Shown here: in pieces, positions 24,032 to 36,421 of the stretch | Layout of the letters: each line of letters starts with the position of its first letter | Numbering within the stretch: position 1 is the first letter of the stretch | Source: Clytia hemisphaerica | Lineage: Eukaryota > Cnidaria > Hydrozoa > Leptothecata > Clytiidae | Direction of reading: 5' to 3' | Assembly: GCA_902728285.1 (NCBI GenBank) | Contig: CACVBU010001039.1 | Location: 1-64,000, forward strand | Length of the DNA stretch: 64,000 nucleotides | The notes under the pieces: model-generated | What the model was told of the DNA's origin: nothing | What the model saw: only the letters and a program-made list of their open reading frames with translations | Databases searched by the model: none | Position numbers and translations under genes: made by a program

Positions 24032-25800
24032 TTGATATGAGAAGAATTCCTTCCTCTAATGAAAAAATGTGCCCTAAAACATGCAATTAGAATCTCTGAA
24101 AGGGGTGAGTCATACAAAGTGTTGAAAAGTTAGATTATTTACCCTTTTGTGGTGAAAGAAATAACAAAATTAAAAGTTTCTAAATGCCAAAAATTTAAGA
24201 TTTTGAAGACCATAGGTTGAGCAGAGCTTGAGGTTATGATGATGTTGTGATTTTCATCTCCGTTTCTCGATTTTTGCAATTAATTCGCATATTTTCATGC
24301 TAACTTTAGCCTCTTACTCCACCCCCGGGCATGCTCAGATGCTAGTATATTCCTCGGATTCGCTGTGTACAAAGTGTCTGTAGAAAAATCTAGTTAATAG
24401 CGCTTACGTTTATGTTATACATCTCCTGGTAGGAAAATCGCGATTAAAATTGTAGAAGTAGAAAACTAGGACTTTTACAAAGAGAACTTTGAGGACCCTA
24501 CTCTCGGGTACCTTATAAGCGCCCCCTGCTAATTAATTTTTTGAAAATTTTCCACCCAGGACATTCTTATTCCAACCCCCCATTTATTATTAGTGAATTT
24601 TTCTACTCACTCCGCGCTTATTCCAACCCCCCCGTGTATAAAGTACCGAGAGAATTCTTTCTTGTCGGTCATTGTATTCAATTTGTGAGATTAAAACATC
24701 AACATGAGGACTTCCTTGTCATTTCACAAAAATGTGCCTATAAGCATGAAATTATTTTTCATCAACTCTTAAAGAGAAATGTCATTTGTGCACTCGCTTT
24801 TGACCACTCACTGTTATAATTTCTCATATAGATTCGGGGGATATTTTCCCCATAGAAACGTGAACAACGTTTAAGACGCATTAAGGCCAGTTTCTGTATT
24901 GAATGAAGTTCAAGACCCAACTTCAAATACAGGTGACTTATTTTTAGGCTAAAATCGGGAACAAGTGAGAAGAGACAACCATTGAATTAGCCTATAGGAG
25001 CTAGCGATAGAACGATTACATGAGAGGTGAATTCTCCAAAGGAGTTAAGAATTTCTATGAATACTTATTAATCAAAGAAATCATGAATGGAATTTGAAAG
25101 TAATTGATTTCTTACTGAAATTATATAAAAAGCCATTACCATGGAAAAATATCTACCTCTCATAGAGATTTTCCAGATGAGATGTGTGATCGAGTGCATG
25201 ATGCACAGACGAAACGTTTCTGGTGTTAAATCTATCTTCCTTGTTTTCAAGTTGCTATGGCAGCAGCAAGTATAAGCGAAAGTAAATCCCCAGTCGCCAA
25301 TATAGAAAAGCAACTACTTTATCATTTGAACATTTTTGAAGAAACCTTCAATGATTGAGCTCGGGGAAAAAAAGAAGGATTATACTTATGGACTGGCGGT
25401 CATTAAAGCCCTGAGTTTATAAGGGGATCTTCAATCTTTACTATACAAATTCATGGTTTCGGGTGGTGTTATTCCTGTTACCTCGTCCTAATGGAAATTT
25501 GATCAGTTTATTTGAAAAAAACAACAATTTTGGCTTCAATAGATTTATGTAACTTTAGCAAAACAATAAATGAAAAGAATTCGTGAATATCCGCATGAAC
25601 CTTCTGATCACGCATCCTTTCTCATGAACGAAAATTACGCATGGCCGCAGCGCACGTCTTCGAAAGGTGAATTTTTGCAATTACTATATAAATCAAAAAC
25701 AGAAAGAAGAAATTTACAAATAACAAAGTAGAAACATAGAATACACACACTAGAAATATCAAAAAAATGGATCTTTGAACTTTTCATTAAAATTGAAACT

Positions 25801-26520
25801 ATGGGAGGACGAAAAAGACATTGCATCGACGAACCTTTGCTGAAGGTAAAGCAAAGGAGTAGGGGTAATAAACAACAATCGAAACCATGGTATTTTCCAA
25901 CAAATTTTCTCGGCGTGGAAACTAGACCAACCCTTTTAGTCGATTCTCTTGAGAATAATGGTATCGCTATAATAGACAATTTTTTGGACGATCAACTCGC
26001 AATTCTGATTATTCGAACAATAAAATACATTCACGCTCGCAGACCATATCTTTTTACAAAACCAGATACACGGTATCGAACAGACTATACATATTGGATG
26101 AGGGATAGTACAGATTTTGAATGTTTTAAAAAATTAGACAACATATTTACGGAGTATGTGAAGAATTTAGTAATAAGTTACAAACGTCAACAAAAGGGAA
26201 TTAAAATCAGTAAGAAAACGAAACTAGAACTTTCATGTTTTCGTAAAGGTGCACAAGGTTACCTGCCGCACAGCGATAATCCGAACAGGAACGGCCGCTT
26301 GCTGACTCTGATTTACTTCCCGAACGAAAAATATAACGTATCTCAAGGAGCAGTGCAACGGTTTTATTTAAAGAAACAAAAAACTTGTATTGACGTTGAA
26401 CCTCGGAATAACAGATTGGTTTTACACTTATCGGATAATTCAATCATTAAAGAAACTCTACCTTGCGATGAAAATATTTTTAATATTTCGTGCTGGTTCT
26501 TTGGCGATATTGAAAAGTGA
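25801..26520 (+). CDS. EGLN/PHD-like oxygenase-fold protein, probable pseudoenzyme
   Basis: A single uninterrupted 239-residue frame. EGLN/PHD enzymes hydroxylate prolines on HIF-alpha using Fe(II) and 2-oxoglutarate. Residues about 45-235 align to the PHD2 core: NNGIAIIDNFL to the first strand, GYLPHSDNPNRNGR to the HxD iron motif, DVEPRNNRLV and CWFF to the last strands. An ungapped alignment of the C-terminal strands places Lys where PHD2 has its distal iron ligand His374, and Ile where it has Arg383, which binds 2-oxoglutarate. Tyr303 and Tyr329 of PHD2 correspond to Phe. HxD is kept. The expected reading is loss of catalysis with retention of fold, yet the frame is intact over its full length. 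No N-terminal MYND finger. Lack of introns suggests a retrocopy, though no poly-A tract was found. Neighbours give no clue to function. Confidence 0.75.
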   Translation: MGGRKRHCIDEPLLKVKQRSRGNKQQSKPWYFPTNFLGVETRPTLLVDSLENNGIAIIDNFLDDQLAILIIRTIKYIHARRPYLFTKPDTRYRTDYTYWMRDSTDFECFKKLDNIFTEYVKNLVISYKRQQKGIKISKKTKLELSCFRKGAQGYLPHSDNPNRNGRLLTLIYFPNEKYNVSQGAVQRFYLKKQKTCIDVEPRNNRLVLHLSDNSIIKETLPCDENIFNISCWFFGDIEK

Positions 26521-29120
26521 ATTTTGATAATTTTGAAATTATTGCATATAAGAAATTTATTTTCAAACTTAATTAAATATATTTAAATCAAAAGCACGAG
26601 TGACTGAGTTCTCATTTCTATGGTTATGTTTCTGATCAACGTTTGTTTTAGTGCAATTGTTTTACTTTAGCCAATCACCGCGCTCGAAAGCTCATTTAAT
26701 ATTCATCTCAGATCTGGATGAAAAAATGGCGGTCCGCCAACCTGGGCAGATTCTCTTATGGAGCCATGGCCTTTGTGTGAAGTAATCAGATCCGTGCGGA
26801 GATCAAGCCACCACTGAGAAGAGCGATTTTGAGCAATAAGGAGGATCAGAGGGAGCGAAGAGGTTTATTATTATAGCATAACATAACATGCATAACATGG
26901 TCCAGAAAATTATTTCTAATTCGATATTTTGTAATTCCAAAAGCCCATTTTCACCCTGAAAAGTGGCAAAAATGACTTAAAAAAATTGAAAATCTATTTT
27001 CCATCCTGAAAATGGTTTAAAATAACCAAAATTCAAACTTGTGAAATAAACATCTTGAAAATTAGTAGATCAGGGACCCTGTCAGATATCTTCAGAGTCT
27101 ATAAAAAGGTACCCTAACCCTAGTGGAACGCGTCCCCGTAGCCAATTTTGCCACAATGCTCCCAGGCTCTTCATTTTTTTTATTCAATATTTGGCAAGTA
27201 AATATGCCAACAGGAGACGAGTTTTGAAATTAAAAATATCTATCTTTTTGTGTTCTTTTCTTGTAAGCAAAATTCTTGAAAGTTGAAGGCATAATCTACC
27301 ACAGATTTATAAAGCCTAGATGTGTGCCGTGGTTAGGTAGGAAATCCTACCTAGGTCACGTGACATTACAATTAGGATTTCAGCGCTTAACCAATCAGAA
27401 GCTTCGCAGATTTTCGAAAACAATAGTAACTATATTTCTTGCGATATTCACCTTTTTGCCTGCGATGGCTTAAAGCACGACATCTAGCCCTCCGGGCTTT
27501 AAAAATCTGTGTAAAAAACTTATGAGATGGAGCTCAAGACAAGGATATCGTATTGCTTGGAATAAACGCTGGAACGCCGTAAAAGTTAAAAGGTCACACA
27601 GCAACTGGTACCTGATTTTAACTTGTGGCTAGGGGGACTAACCATGTTAGGGGCGATCTAATTTTTTTCAGATGGACCCGAGGGCTAGATGGGGGGAGGG
27701 GCACTCAATTTCTAAACGACGATATGTGCCGCCAAAAAAAATGGCTTTCAAAATCAGACACTTACAGTGCAGCTCTTAAACAGTGAAAAGCCACCTTTAC
27801 AGTGCATTTTACAAAACTTTTCTCACCCTTATAGTGTAGTTTGATTGCATATCTAATTTTGATGAAGCCATCTGTAAATGAGCCTGAGCTGTCGACACAA
27901 TTTGCAGAACAAATCAAAATGAATGCGAGTCGAAACTTTAAAGATACATCAGTTTTTTATTGTCAGACTTGCAATTCAGTAGTCCCTAAACACACCCTTA
28001 CAGTATATCAGACCCTTGTAGTGCACTCTATCAAAAGTAGATCCTAACGGTGCATTTGAGGGTCTCAAAAAACTTAGGGTGACACATGAGCGCGGTCCTT
28101 ATTATTTCGAGATTGTATATTCGTCAGATTGTTATATTTTCACCCATCCTTTAGAGCATCAGCGTGATGGGCAGAAAACAATCACAATCTAATCTCAGGT
28201 TAACGACCCCTTAGTGAGGGTCCAAAAAACGTCGTTTTGTTTATTGGGGTTGCAACACTTCCTCCAGACAGCAAGCTACTATAGCAAAGGCTTAATTCAA
28301 AGTGCAAGTGAAATGGTTTAAACGGAAGACGCTTGAATTTAAGTTTATAACCTTAAATAAAGAGTTAAGACGCTATTTAACGCGACCATAAGCAAAATAA
28401 ATATTTGATAGCGAGTTTAAGAAACGTCTTTTGTAACAAGATAGATGAAAGATGATAACTTTATGATAGGACACAAAAAATGACATATTTATTATTTAAA
28501 CAATTTGGTCAAATAGGGAAATCGAAATGGGATGTGTCAAAAGGAAAGGCCCAGGGAAGTATCTTGTCCCCAGTCCTTTCTAGAACGTCTTTAACAATGG
28601 TTGAACACTTTAAAGATTTAGTTTAGACTTCAGACATTTTGAGAAGTTTTGCGTACGGTTGTAAAGATCTAACAAGGGTAGAATTTAAAGAAATATTTGT
28701 AGCAAGTTGTCTAAATGGTTATGGTTATGTCGAGGTCAAGTTATAAGGGAAACTTGTCAACTTGAAGCCTAACAACCCTTTTAAGTGGTTAGGTTGCCCT
28801 TTCGATAAAATTTCGCAAATTTACTCTTCGTTTTAAAAGGCTTCAGAAAACTTGCTGAAATAAATTTTAAAGTAAAGGGCTTTAGGAAAGGAAAAAATGA
28901 AGAGAGATGTTATTTTTTTGAGTTTTTTTACTTTTAAATGAAAAACTTTTTAGTTTTTTTTTCATTAGAAAAGATGGAAAGATGCAGCTTTTTTCCTAAC
29001 GGGAAAAAGGGCAGATTCAGAAATTTTTACCCCTCCGTCACATTTTTCGGGGTTGTGGCGGTGAATTACACTGTTTGAAAATTAATTTCTAGAGTAAATA
29101 AAAAAGAAATTTTGGCAGCC
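26521..29120. other. Intergenic, degenerate repeats
   Basis: I see no supported gene. 27640-28080 contains a diverged G-rich-tip element with cccttacagtgca sub-repeats, resembling 43910-44206. The rest is AT-rich. The end of this stretch (tttctag near 29092) looks like a 3' splice site, so the next gene may have a 5' UTR exon somewhere here. Confidence 0.45.
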
Positions 29121-31076
29121 ATGGGTGGAAGTGATGAAGGAGATGCAAGCACTGCCAAAGCTGATCAAACTGTTCGTGGATTGAAAACTGATTCTGAAGA
29201 TCTCGTCGAATCTTACGTAAGTTTCGATATTTAGTTTTGTGGGAATAACTTTTCACTTGGAAGGACTGCAAACTTTTTTTTCCTTAACAAGAACCATTTA
29301 ATGCGAATTTCAGGTTTCTGCAAGGTGTATACACATTTTAGACCGTAGGCGCGTGCCACTTTATTATTTAATTTACCACCCTAAACTCGATCCAATCTTT
29401 TTTTTACACTTTTTCTATTGTTTTTAGGTGCGAAAAAAAAGACTGGACATAAAAATGCCCGCGCAGTAATAGGCGGCTACGGTCGAAAAGGTGTATTGTA
29501 AATGCCCATATGAGAGATGGTGCACTATAAGGGTGTCAAAATGAGAAAAACATTTTGGGGAAAATTTAGGAAAATCCTACCAAAGTCAAATTATTCATAT
29601 ATTTGTAAAAACTTACTGGTTGAGATAAGTTCTGAAGAAACTCTATGACTCTGAGCGAAGTCCGAAATAGAGACTTTTTGTACTTGTGCATGAAAAATAC
29701 TAGAATTTCGACGTAAGCGTCCTTCGAAACCCTTAGATGACAACATAGATTTCCCAGAACATAAGTTTGGCTTGGAGATCTAAAAGCTGCAAAGTTAGAA
29801 TTGCGACTGAATTACCATAAAACTTCAAATTATCATTCATGTTCAGTTTTGACGTTCAAGGACCTCAAAAATTATGTCACGTTATAAAATCCTCGACCGA
29901 CTATTTAATTGAATTAGTACATTTTAATATTGTGGTTTTCAAAAAATGAAAGCAACAGCGGTTTTCATATATAATGAAGTTTCCTCTGTGTGCAGTGATC
30001 TTTTACTGAGTTTAGGGACTTCTCCACTTGGGAAGGAGTGTGCCTTGTCTTGTCCAGATGAAAACGTTCATCCAAATACCGATAAATAGGGGTAATTCCA
30101 GTAATTGCCTTCTCTAAAGGGTAGTGTACGAATACAATGACAACGGACTAAAGAGGAACTTAACTTACATACATACTGGAGAACATTTGTTGGCAATTAG
30201 GTCCCCTTTAGATAGTCCCGTTTATTAAAATTTCAAAAATTTTCCACCCCCCCCCCCCCGTTTTTTCCAACCCCCCGTTTATTTGGAACCTAAGAGTACT
30301 CTAAACAAGAAACTTGCTCTATCGACAGTGTTCGAATACAATGACAACGGACTAAAGAGGAACCTAACTTACATACATACTGGAGATAATTTGTTGACTG
30401 TGTCATGAATTATCATAGTAAGCTGAAAACTTCTTTATAAACCTTCAACATCAATCAATTCTGTTTCACTTTTTTTTCGGACACATTGGGTTGTTCCATA
30501 GCTATACAAAAGGGGGGATGGCGAAAACTGTCTTTTTGATTTTTCTAGGGGTGATGACAAAGCATCATCTGCAAGGGAATCATTAATTGTTCAAGAGGTC
30601 TAGAAACTCTTTTTCCAGCGGCTTATGCAGACTTTTCCATTTTTAAAGGAAAAAGGGCCCACACATTTACAAGAAAATGACCTGAAAAAGTTTGTAAAAA
30701 AAGATTGTTAACAATATCCAAATATGCAAAGCTATTTCATCATATTTTTCAGAAATCATTAAAGACGAAAGTCGAAGGCAACAAACGAAGTATCATCGGT
30801 TTAACAACCGAAATGGTCGAAGTCCGAAAACGAATCCGACAATTGATAAACAAACGAACAGAAGCCGCTGGTCCCGACTACGACGAATACAAAATGAACC
30901 GAAAAATCTCAAAAACATTTGAACCAATCGATGTTAGCCGATCACGATCGGCTTACAGTAAAGTCACAAATATCGACCCCGATAGTGGAGCCGTCGAGAC
31001 AGTCACCGAAGAATCATCTTACTCAGTTAAAGTGACCGTCAATTCGAGTAGCACTGTTGAAGAAAGTGAAGATTAG
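29121..31076 (+). CDS. Small charged helical protein, unknown function, two exons
   Basis: Exon 1 is 29121-29216 (32 residues, starting MGGSDEGD) with donor tac/gtaagt. Exon 2 is 30753-31076 (107 residues) after a ttttcag acceptor. The join is in frame, giving 139 residues. The first half is rich in Lys, Arg, Glu and Leu with heptad-like spacing (about residues 20-75, KSLKTKVEGNKRS onward) and could form a helix or coiled coil. The tail is Ser/Thr/Val/Glu-rich and ends in acidic residues. No signal peptide or membrane segment. I do not recognise the family. AATAAA at 31418-31423 fits the 3' end, and an acceptor-like tttctag just upstream of the start codon suggests a 5' UTR exon further left. 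The clean splice sites and biased but non-repetitive composition favour a real gene. Confidence 0.65.
29330..29495 (+). mobile_element. MITE with tacaccttttcga ends (copy 3)
   Basis: Third copy of the family at 1046-1236 and 21118-21318, somewhat shorter, inside the only coding intron of the small helical-protein gene. Confidence 0.8.
30125..30395. repeat. Direct repeat of about 60 bp
   Basis: gaatacaatgacaacggact, followed by aaagaggaac and cttacatacatactgga, occurs at about 30130 and again at about 30332, with one or two changes. Between them is a C-rich stretch. Confidence 0.7.
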
Positions 31077-31417
31077 ATGCGTTAGCTTTTTTTCCTAATT
31101 TTTGACTACTTTCAAAGCCTTGTATCTTCCATTCGCCTTTAACAAGATTTCCTAGCTAGCACATAACGTTAATTCAACGTTCTCAGGTTTTGTGCCAGCT
31201 GGGTAGCAATCTGTAGCTTTTAAAATGAGAGAGAGCTGAGTATAGCTATATTTCGAATAATGGATTTCGACCATTGCAGCATAACATCTATATTTTGTTA
31301 TACAAGGATATATGAATTATTTTCATTAGGTGAATGAGGTATAAGGCTTTTTATGGAACCTTTTGTAAATCTTTCTTCTATGTAATAATTTATACATTGT
31401 ATTTACATGATATCGAA

Positions 31418-31423
31418 ATAAAA
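31418..31423 (+). promoter_or_regulatory. Polyadenylation signal of the small helical-protein gene
   Basis: AATAAA 342 bases after the stop codon, in an AT-rich 3' UTR-like stretch with no other feature. Confidence 0.5.
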
Positions 31424-31968
31424 CAATTTTTACCGAAAACCCTATCCTCTTTAAAAAAATAAAGACCATGATGGAGTATTAGGGAATTTTGATCATCAAC
31501 CATAAATGACAAGAATTTATGCAGAGGCATAGCCAGAGATAATTATTGAACTAAGAACTGAGACCTGAATTCAATAAGAGTCATTCTGAGTAGACATTAA
31601 AACGTTTTTATTGTCCTTTTAAAAACTTAAGAAAAACATTTAAAAGAGGCTTAAAGCAAGGAAAGAAGGAAATGACTATTAACGTTAAAAAGGGGCTTGT
31701 TAACCACTAAAGTAAACAAAGTGTCCAGATTTCGCCTAATATGGTGATTACAATATAGTGAGGTCAACAAATTGTTTATTTTCGATAAACACAGCTAACT
31801 ATTATCAATGAGAGTCACTCCTTACATGGAATATCAAAACCTGAACCACATGAACAACCTTTCGTAACCACAAATGATAATTAAAGGGTTCTCACATAAC
31901 ATAATAATCCAATTAAAGTAAATAAACAATAGTGAACAACTTGTTTCGAAAACCTGTTCTACGACACC

Positions 31969-32304
31969 TACACGATTTTTTATAAGAATACACTTTATAA
32001 GAATGTCCATGATGAAAATGGGCAAAAAATCAAGAATATCATAAGAATATTGCCATCATGGAATTAGGCAACTGAAGCTAAGAATGTCATTTTTAGAGCC
32101 TTTTACCTGTATATTGCCATTTACTCTCAAGCAATGCTAAGAAGTTCTAAGAAGTTTCCAAATTCTACCTTGAGGTATATTGGATGCTAAATTTAGGTTA
32201 GGTTTTCATCTTAATCTAAGAATACTTTAAGAATATTTCGACCAAAAAGTTAAGAATATCCATGATGAATTGAATATACATCATACTTATAAAAAAGCGT
32301 GCAA
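31969..32304. mobile_element. ATAAGAA-family MITE
   Basis: Ends tacacgattttttataagaa and acttataaaaaagcgtgca. The interior shares ttaagaatatccatgatgaa with the copy at 494-767. Confidence 0.7.
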
Positions 32305-33384
32305 TTTAACGATAGCAACCAGTTGGCACACAACGTTACTTTAACGTTCATCTAATGTTCACAATATCCATTTAACGTTAGATAGATGTTGAAACAGCGT
32401 TACGTGCCAGTTGGGCAAAAAGCCACTCCTTGAACAAACGTGGCAGGGGGTGTCTTTGTTACAGCTCAAAGGATTAAGAAAAATATATTGACACAGCCTT
32501 GATAAAAGGTCTCCTGATGTGATTCGGAGATTCATCGATTCGCCCCGACAAAGCGTTTTGAAGGAGTCTACGTTAAATTGAAAGTCTTGCTTCGTTAATA
32601 GTGTAAGCCAATGGTGCAAGATTTTGAAGGGATTGTGCACTTTTTGCAAAAAGCATGAAATTTTGCACAGACCTACTTTAGACCTAAATAAACGATTTCA
32701 GTCCGGGAGCCCAAAAAATTTTTGCCTTTTTTCCCCTTTTTCAGCCGATTTTCTGCTGACATCAGCTAAAAATTTTTGGCCTAGAGGTCATCTCTAAAAA
32801 TATGGTCATATCATATATTGTTGGATCGGAAATTGTATGTAGATTCCAAAAACGGATTATCTCATACCGTAAAAATCAAGCCAATAAAAGTTATTCATTC
32901 CCAAAGTGAGTGATGACGTCATCAAATTTTTCTGCCTAACAGCCAAGTCTGTAAATATGGTCATATCATATACCGTTGGATCGGAAATTTTATGTAGATT
33001 CCAAAAAAGGATTATCTCATACCTTGAAAATTTAGAGAAAAAGAAATATCAATGCTCAATGCGAGCACGGTATTTCCGACAAAGAAGTGAATTTTTGGTG
33101 TTAATGGGGGGGGAGGGGTGCAAATGTCGAGGGATGATTGTAATATCTTTATTGTTCTTCATAATCTTTCTTTATAGGTTATTTCACAAATGATTTTAGG
33201 TTGCTCTTCTGGCTCTGACTAAGTCTTTAGCTATGTTATTGGATCGCGATTACCATTTGAACTTATCTTTGGAGCAAGAGCAGAACATAAGTATATTTTT
33301 ACATTCTATTTTTCTTTCTTTTAGGAGCTAGATAAAGAAAAATGTAGATACAGAAATAAACAATAACAATGTCAAAGAGAAGAA

Positions 33385-35670
33385 GTGTTATAATTGCTGA
33401 ATTGGTGGATCAAGCCCAAAGAGTTCCGAACGCGATGAAAGTGATGGTAACGAGGACTGGAGCAGTTGCTTTATTTGTCAAACTGACACAGATGAAAGAC
33501 TTCAGTCATCATCAAAAGCTTTGACAGCTGATAAAGAACAAGCATACAAAGAACTAGCGAAAAGAATAGCAAAGTTTGATTCAATAGACATGTTACCAGT
33601 GCCTCTAGACATAGACAAATTGAAAGAGGGAGTTGCATTGGGTGATTCACTAATCAGAAATGAAGCTAATTTTCATTTTAATTTTTCTCCAACGATAAGC
33701 TTAAAATAAGGCGATTCAGAAATCTGACAAGACAGACAGAGGTACTAATTAACTAAATGAAGTAACGAATTTTAAATTTTCTAACCTATTTTGACCGTTG
33801 TTTTTTAGCTTTTCGAGTTTATTAGGGTTAATTTTATTTTTTCTGCACGAATTTGTCAAGTTTTTATAATGTTCTTTATCTTTAGTAACACGGCAAAAGT
33901 CTCAATCTCAACAACCATCTCAAATTGCCACGTGTTTCTTTTGCAACGAACCGTCAAACACAGAAAAAGGGGCGTTGCATCTGGCTTAATCATATAGACT
34001 TGACCATCGTGTTCGAACCAGTACAAAGCTACTCGAAGATTCCATTCTCTACGCAAAGCTTCAAAATGGTGATATGATTGCTCAGGATGCCATGTACCAT
34101 CGAAACTGATCTGTATAGAAAGAGAACAAATAAACAACTTGGTGATTGTTATTCAGAACTTCATCACAAGCTATGTGGAATCGCATTCGCTGAAGTTGTA
34201 ACTTTCATAGAAGAAACTCATCTGACATCGACCGATGATGAAATACCCACATTCAAGTTGTCTGATCTGGTAAAGCTTTATACTATACATCTTGCCAAGC
34301 TTGGTGTAACTGTTGAAACAAGGGAGCACAGCACTCGCTTCAAGGAAAGGCTTCTTGCTCAATTTGAAGGCTTGACAGCTTATAATAGCAGGAGTCATTA
34401 TAGCGAAGATCAAAAATGGCTTGACAATCCTAGCAAATCATCATGGGCTGTTTATCATTCAGTAAATCAAGAGCCACCTACATGCAAAGATACGTCCGCT
34501 ATGCTTCCGATTCTACGAGACCACTCCAAGTCACCAGCTACAATCAAGCATTTGCTGAACATTTTAATGAAGTCAATCAATTTCTTAAACCCTAGACAAG
34601 CAGCAGTGATTGGTCTTGACCAGCCTTTGTACGCGATCGTAAAGAAAATCAAGTGGCAGCATCCTTCGCTATATGGTGAAAAGAAACTGGTATTGATGCT
34701 TGTGGCGTTACACATCGAGATGGTCATGATGGGATGTATAGGTGATTTTCTAGAGAATAGTGGCTGGACAGAAGCTCTTTCAAGTAGTGGAGTGACATCA
34801 TCAGGAAATGAAGCAATGTTATCAGGTCATGATGTCGCTAAAACAAAGTATTGTCACCAAGTAACAGCAATGTCATTAAATCATCTGATGAAAGTGACAT
34901 GTCATTACAAGGCCGAAAGAAGATTGTTGTTCGTGGATACAGATGTTGTTCGTGGATACAGATGTTCTCGTTCTTGCAGTCTCCGTGTTCGCCCGCTTGA
35001 AAGAACAGTTGGAAGAGTTATGGGTCGATTTTGGAACGGGGAAGCATCGGCAATTTATTCCAGCTCACAAAATATTCTCTAAAATTGGTCAGTCGAAAGC
35101 CTTAGCACTTCCATTTTTCCATGCCTTTACAGGCTGCGATCAAGTATCTTTTTTCTCACGTGTTTCAAAGGATTCAGCATGGAAAGTTTGGGAGTCGTTC
35201 GAAGAAATTACTTCTGTTTTCGAAAAGCTGAGTAACCGACCATCACTATCCGACGTAGAGGAGTCACTGCCTATTATCGAGCGCTTCACATTACCAATTT
35301 ACAACAAAACATCAAACTGTCTCACAACAAATGAACGCCGTAAAGATCTTTTCTGCAAAGGACGCTCGATCGATTCTATCCTGCCGACAAGTGCATCTTT
35401 GTTAAAACAAGTTATGCGTGCGTGCTTTATGGCTGGCTATGCATGGTATGAATCAATAAATCCTTATCAGATGCTTCCATCTCCCGAAGATTGGGGATGG
35501 AACGTGCGAAATGGAAGTTACATCCCGAATTGGACAGATCTGCTTTCAGACAATTGATTAAATGTTCGTGTGATCTAGAGAAAGAATGTAAGGGACGTTG
35601 TAAATGTGTATCCTCTGGATTCTTGTGTACTGAACTTTGCAGGTGTAAAGGTGAATGCGAGCGAGATTGA
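33385..35670 (+). pseudogene. Decayed transposon protein with GCD nuclease-like motif and Cys-rich tail
   Basis: Conserved blocks of one protein are spread over three frames. Near 33450: a CFICQ zinc-like knuckle followed by KEQAYKELAKRI. About 33885-34140, after an intron with acceptor near 33884: CFFCNEPSNTEKGA and LQNGDMIAQDAMYH, with in-frame stops. 34110-34930: TNKQLGDCYSEL, FAEVVTFIEET. 34943-35557: VDTDVLVLA, FHAFTGCDQVSFFS, WGW. 35535-35670: a tail with CSCDLEKECKGRCKC and CRCKGEC. The VDTDV and GCD motifs recall the acidic sites of FEN/XPG-type PIN nucleases. I recall similar proteins as abundant repeats in cnidarian and mollusc genomes. A 19-base tandem duplication at 34931-34968 shifts the frame inside the VDTDV motif. 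Compared with my memory of the family, a block after 34400 seems deleted. Confidence 0.7.
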
Positions 35671-36065
35671 CTGCAATTATAAGATGTGTTTCTGTTTAGG
35701 TATTTGAAGTTTGTTTACATCATTTTAGGAAAAAAGATATACCCTTCTAGGTTGTTCGTTTTATCGTTTGTTGGTTCTCATAGGGAAAGTATATTTGTCG
35801 TTTTAGTCACCCCTTCGATCTTTCAGTGGTCTTAAATCGACTCAGTCGCTGGTCTACCAATGAAAATAAATTTGTTCTTAAAATGTGTATATAAAAGCCA
35901 TTATGACTATGTATTAAAGGTGTTTATCTTACTTTTTACTTTGTTTATATATCTACTCTAGATTTTAAAAACGAAATTTTTAATTACAATGAAGTGAATA
36001 CAGTCGCTCTCGAAATTTTTAATATATTTTTTTAACGTTATATAGATCAAAAGATGAATCACGAT

Positions 36066-36421
36066 CCGGGGGGGGTACTAGGGTTGGTGAATGAGGGGTA
36101 TGTGCGGACGGGACCTCCGAAAACCGACCCTTAGAGAGACCAAATTTTAGTGAAAAAGTGACCCTTAGAGAGACTTTTTCGAAAAATTTTCTCTGATTTT
36201 CAAAAATTTCCTACCCTTAGTGAGACTTTTTTGTAATTTTTTCTCTCAAAATCAAATTTTTTTTCTAAAAATCGTGATTTTTCCCACCCTTAGAGAGACT
36301 ACTTTGAAATTTCCTGATTTTTGTAACCCTTAGAGAGACTTTGAAAGGTGAAAAACCCGACCCTTACCGTCCGCACATACCCAGCACCTATTTTTGCCTA
36401 AGTACCCCCCCCCCCCCCGGG
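36066..36421. mobile_element. G-rich-tip MITE with 8-bp target duplication (hAT-like)
   Basis: Ends ccggggggggtact and agtaccccc...ccggg are inverted, followed inward by gtatgtgcggacgg and ccgtccgcacatac. ATCACGAT flanks both sides exactly (36058-36065 and 36422-36429). An 8-bp duplication is typical of hAT elements. The core repeats accctta(g)agagac. It is inserted inside the larger transposon at 32598-37025, so it is younger than that insertion. Confidence 0.85.

Larger units (their letters stand above)
22370..25800. other. Intergenic, repeats only
   Basis: Between the convertase stop and the EGLN-like gene I find no supported gene. It holds a SINE (22997-23206), degenerate ATAAGAA-type sequence (about 23230-23550), a MITE (23758-24031), and a segment near 24530-24660 resembling those near 17690 and 18300 (motif ttttccacccaggacat). 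Confidence 0.5.

Noticed and set aside
34078-35557. Two separate genes of 334 and 204 codons
   Set aside because: They are one transposon protein interrupted by a 19-base duplication; the conserved block order runs across both.
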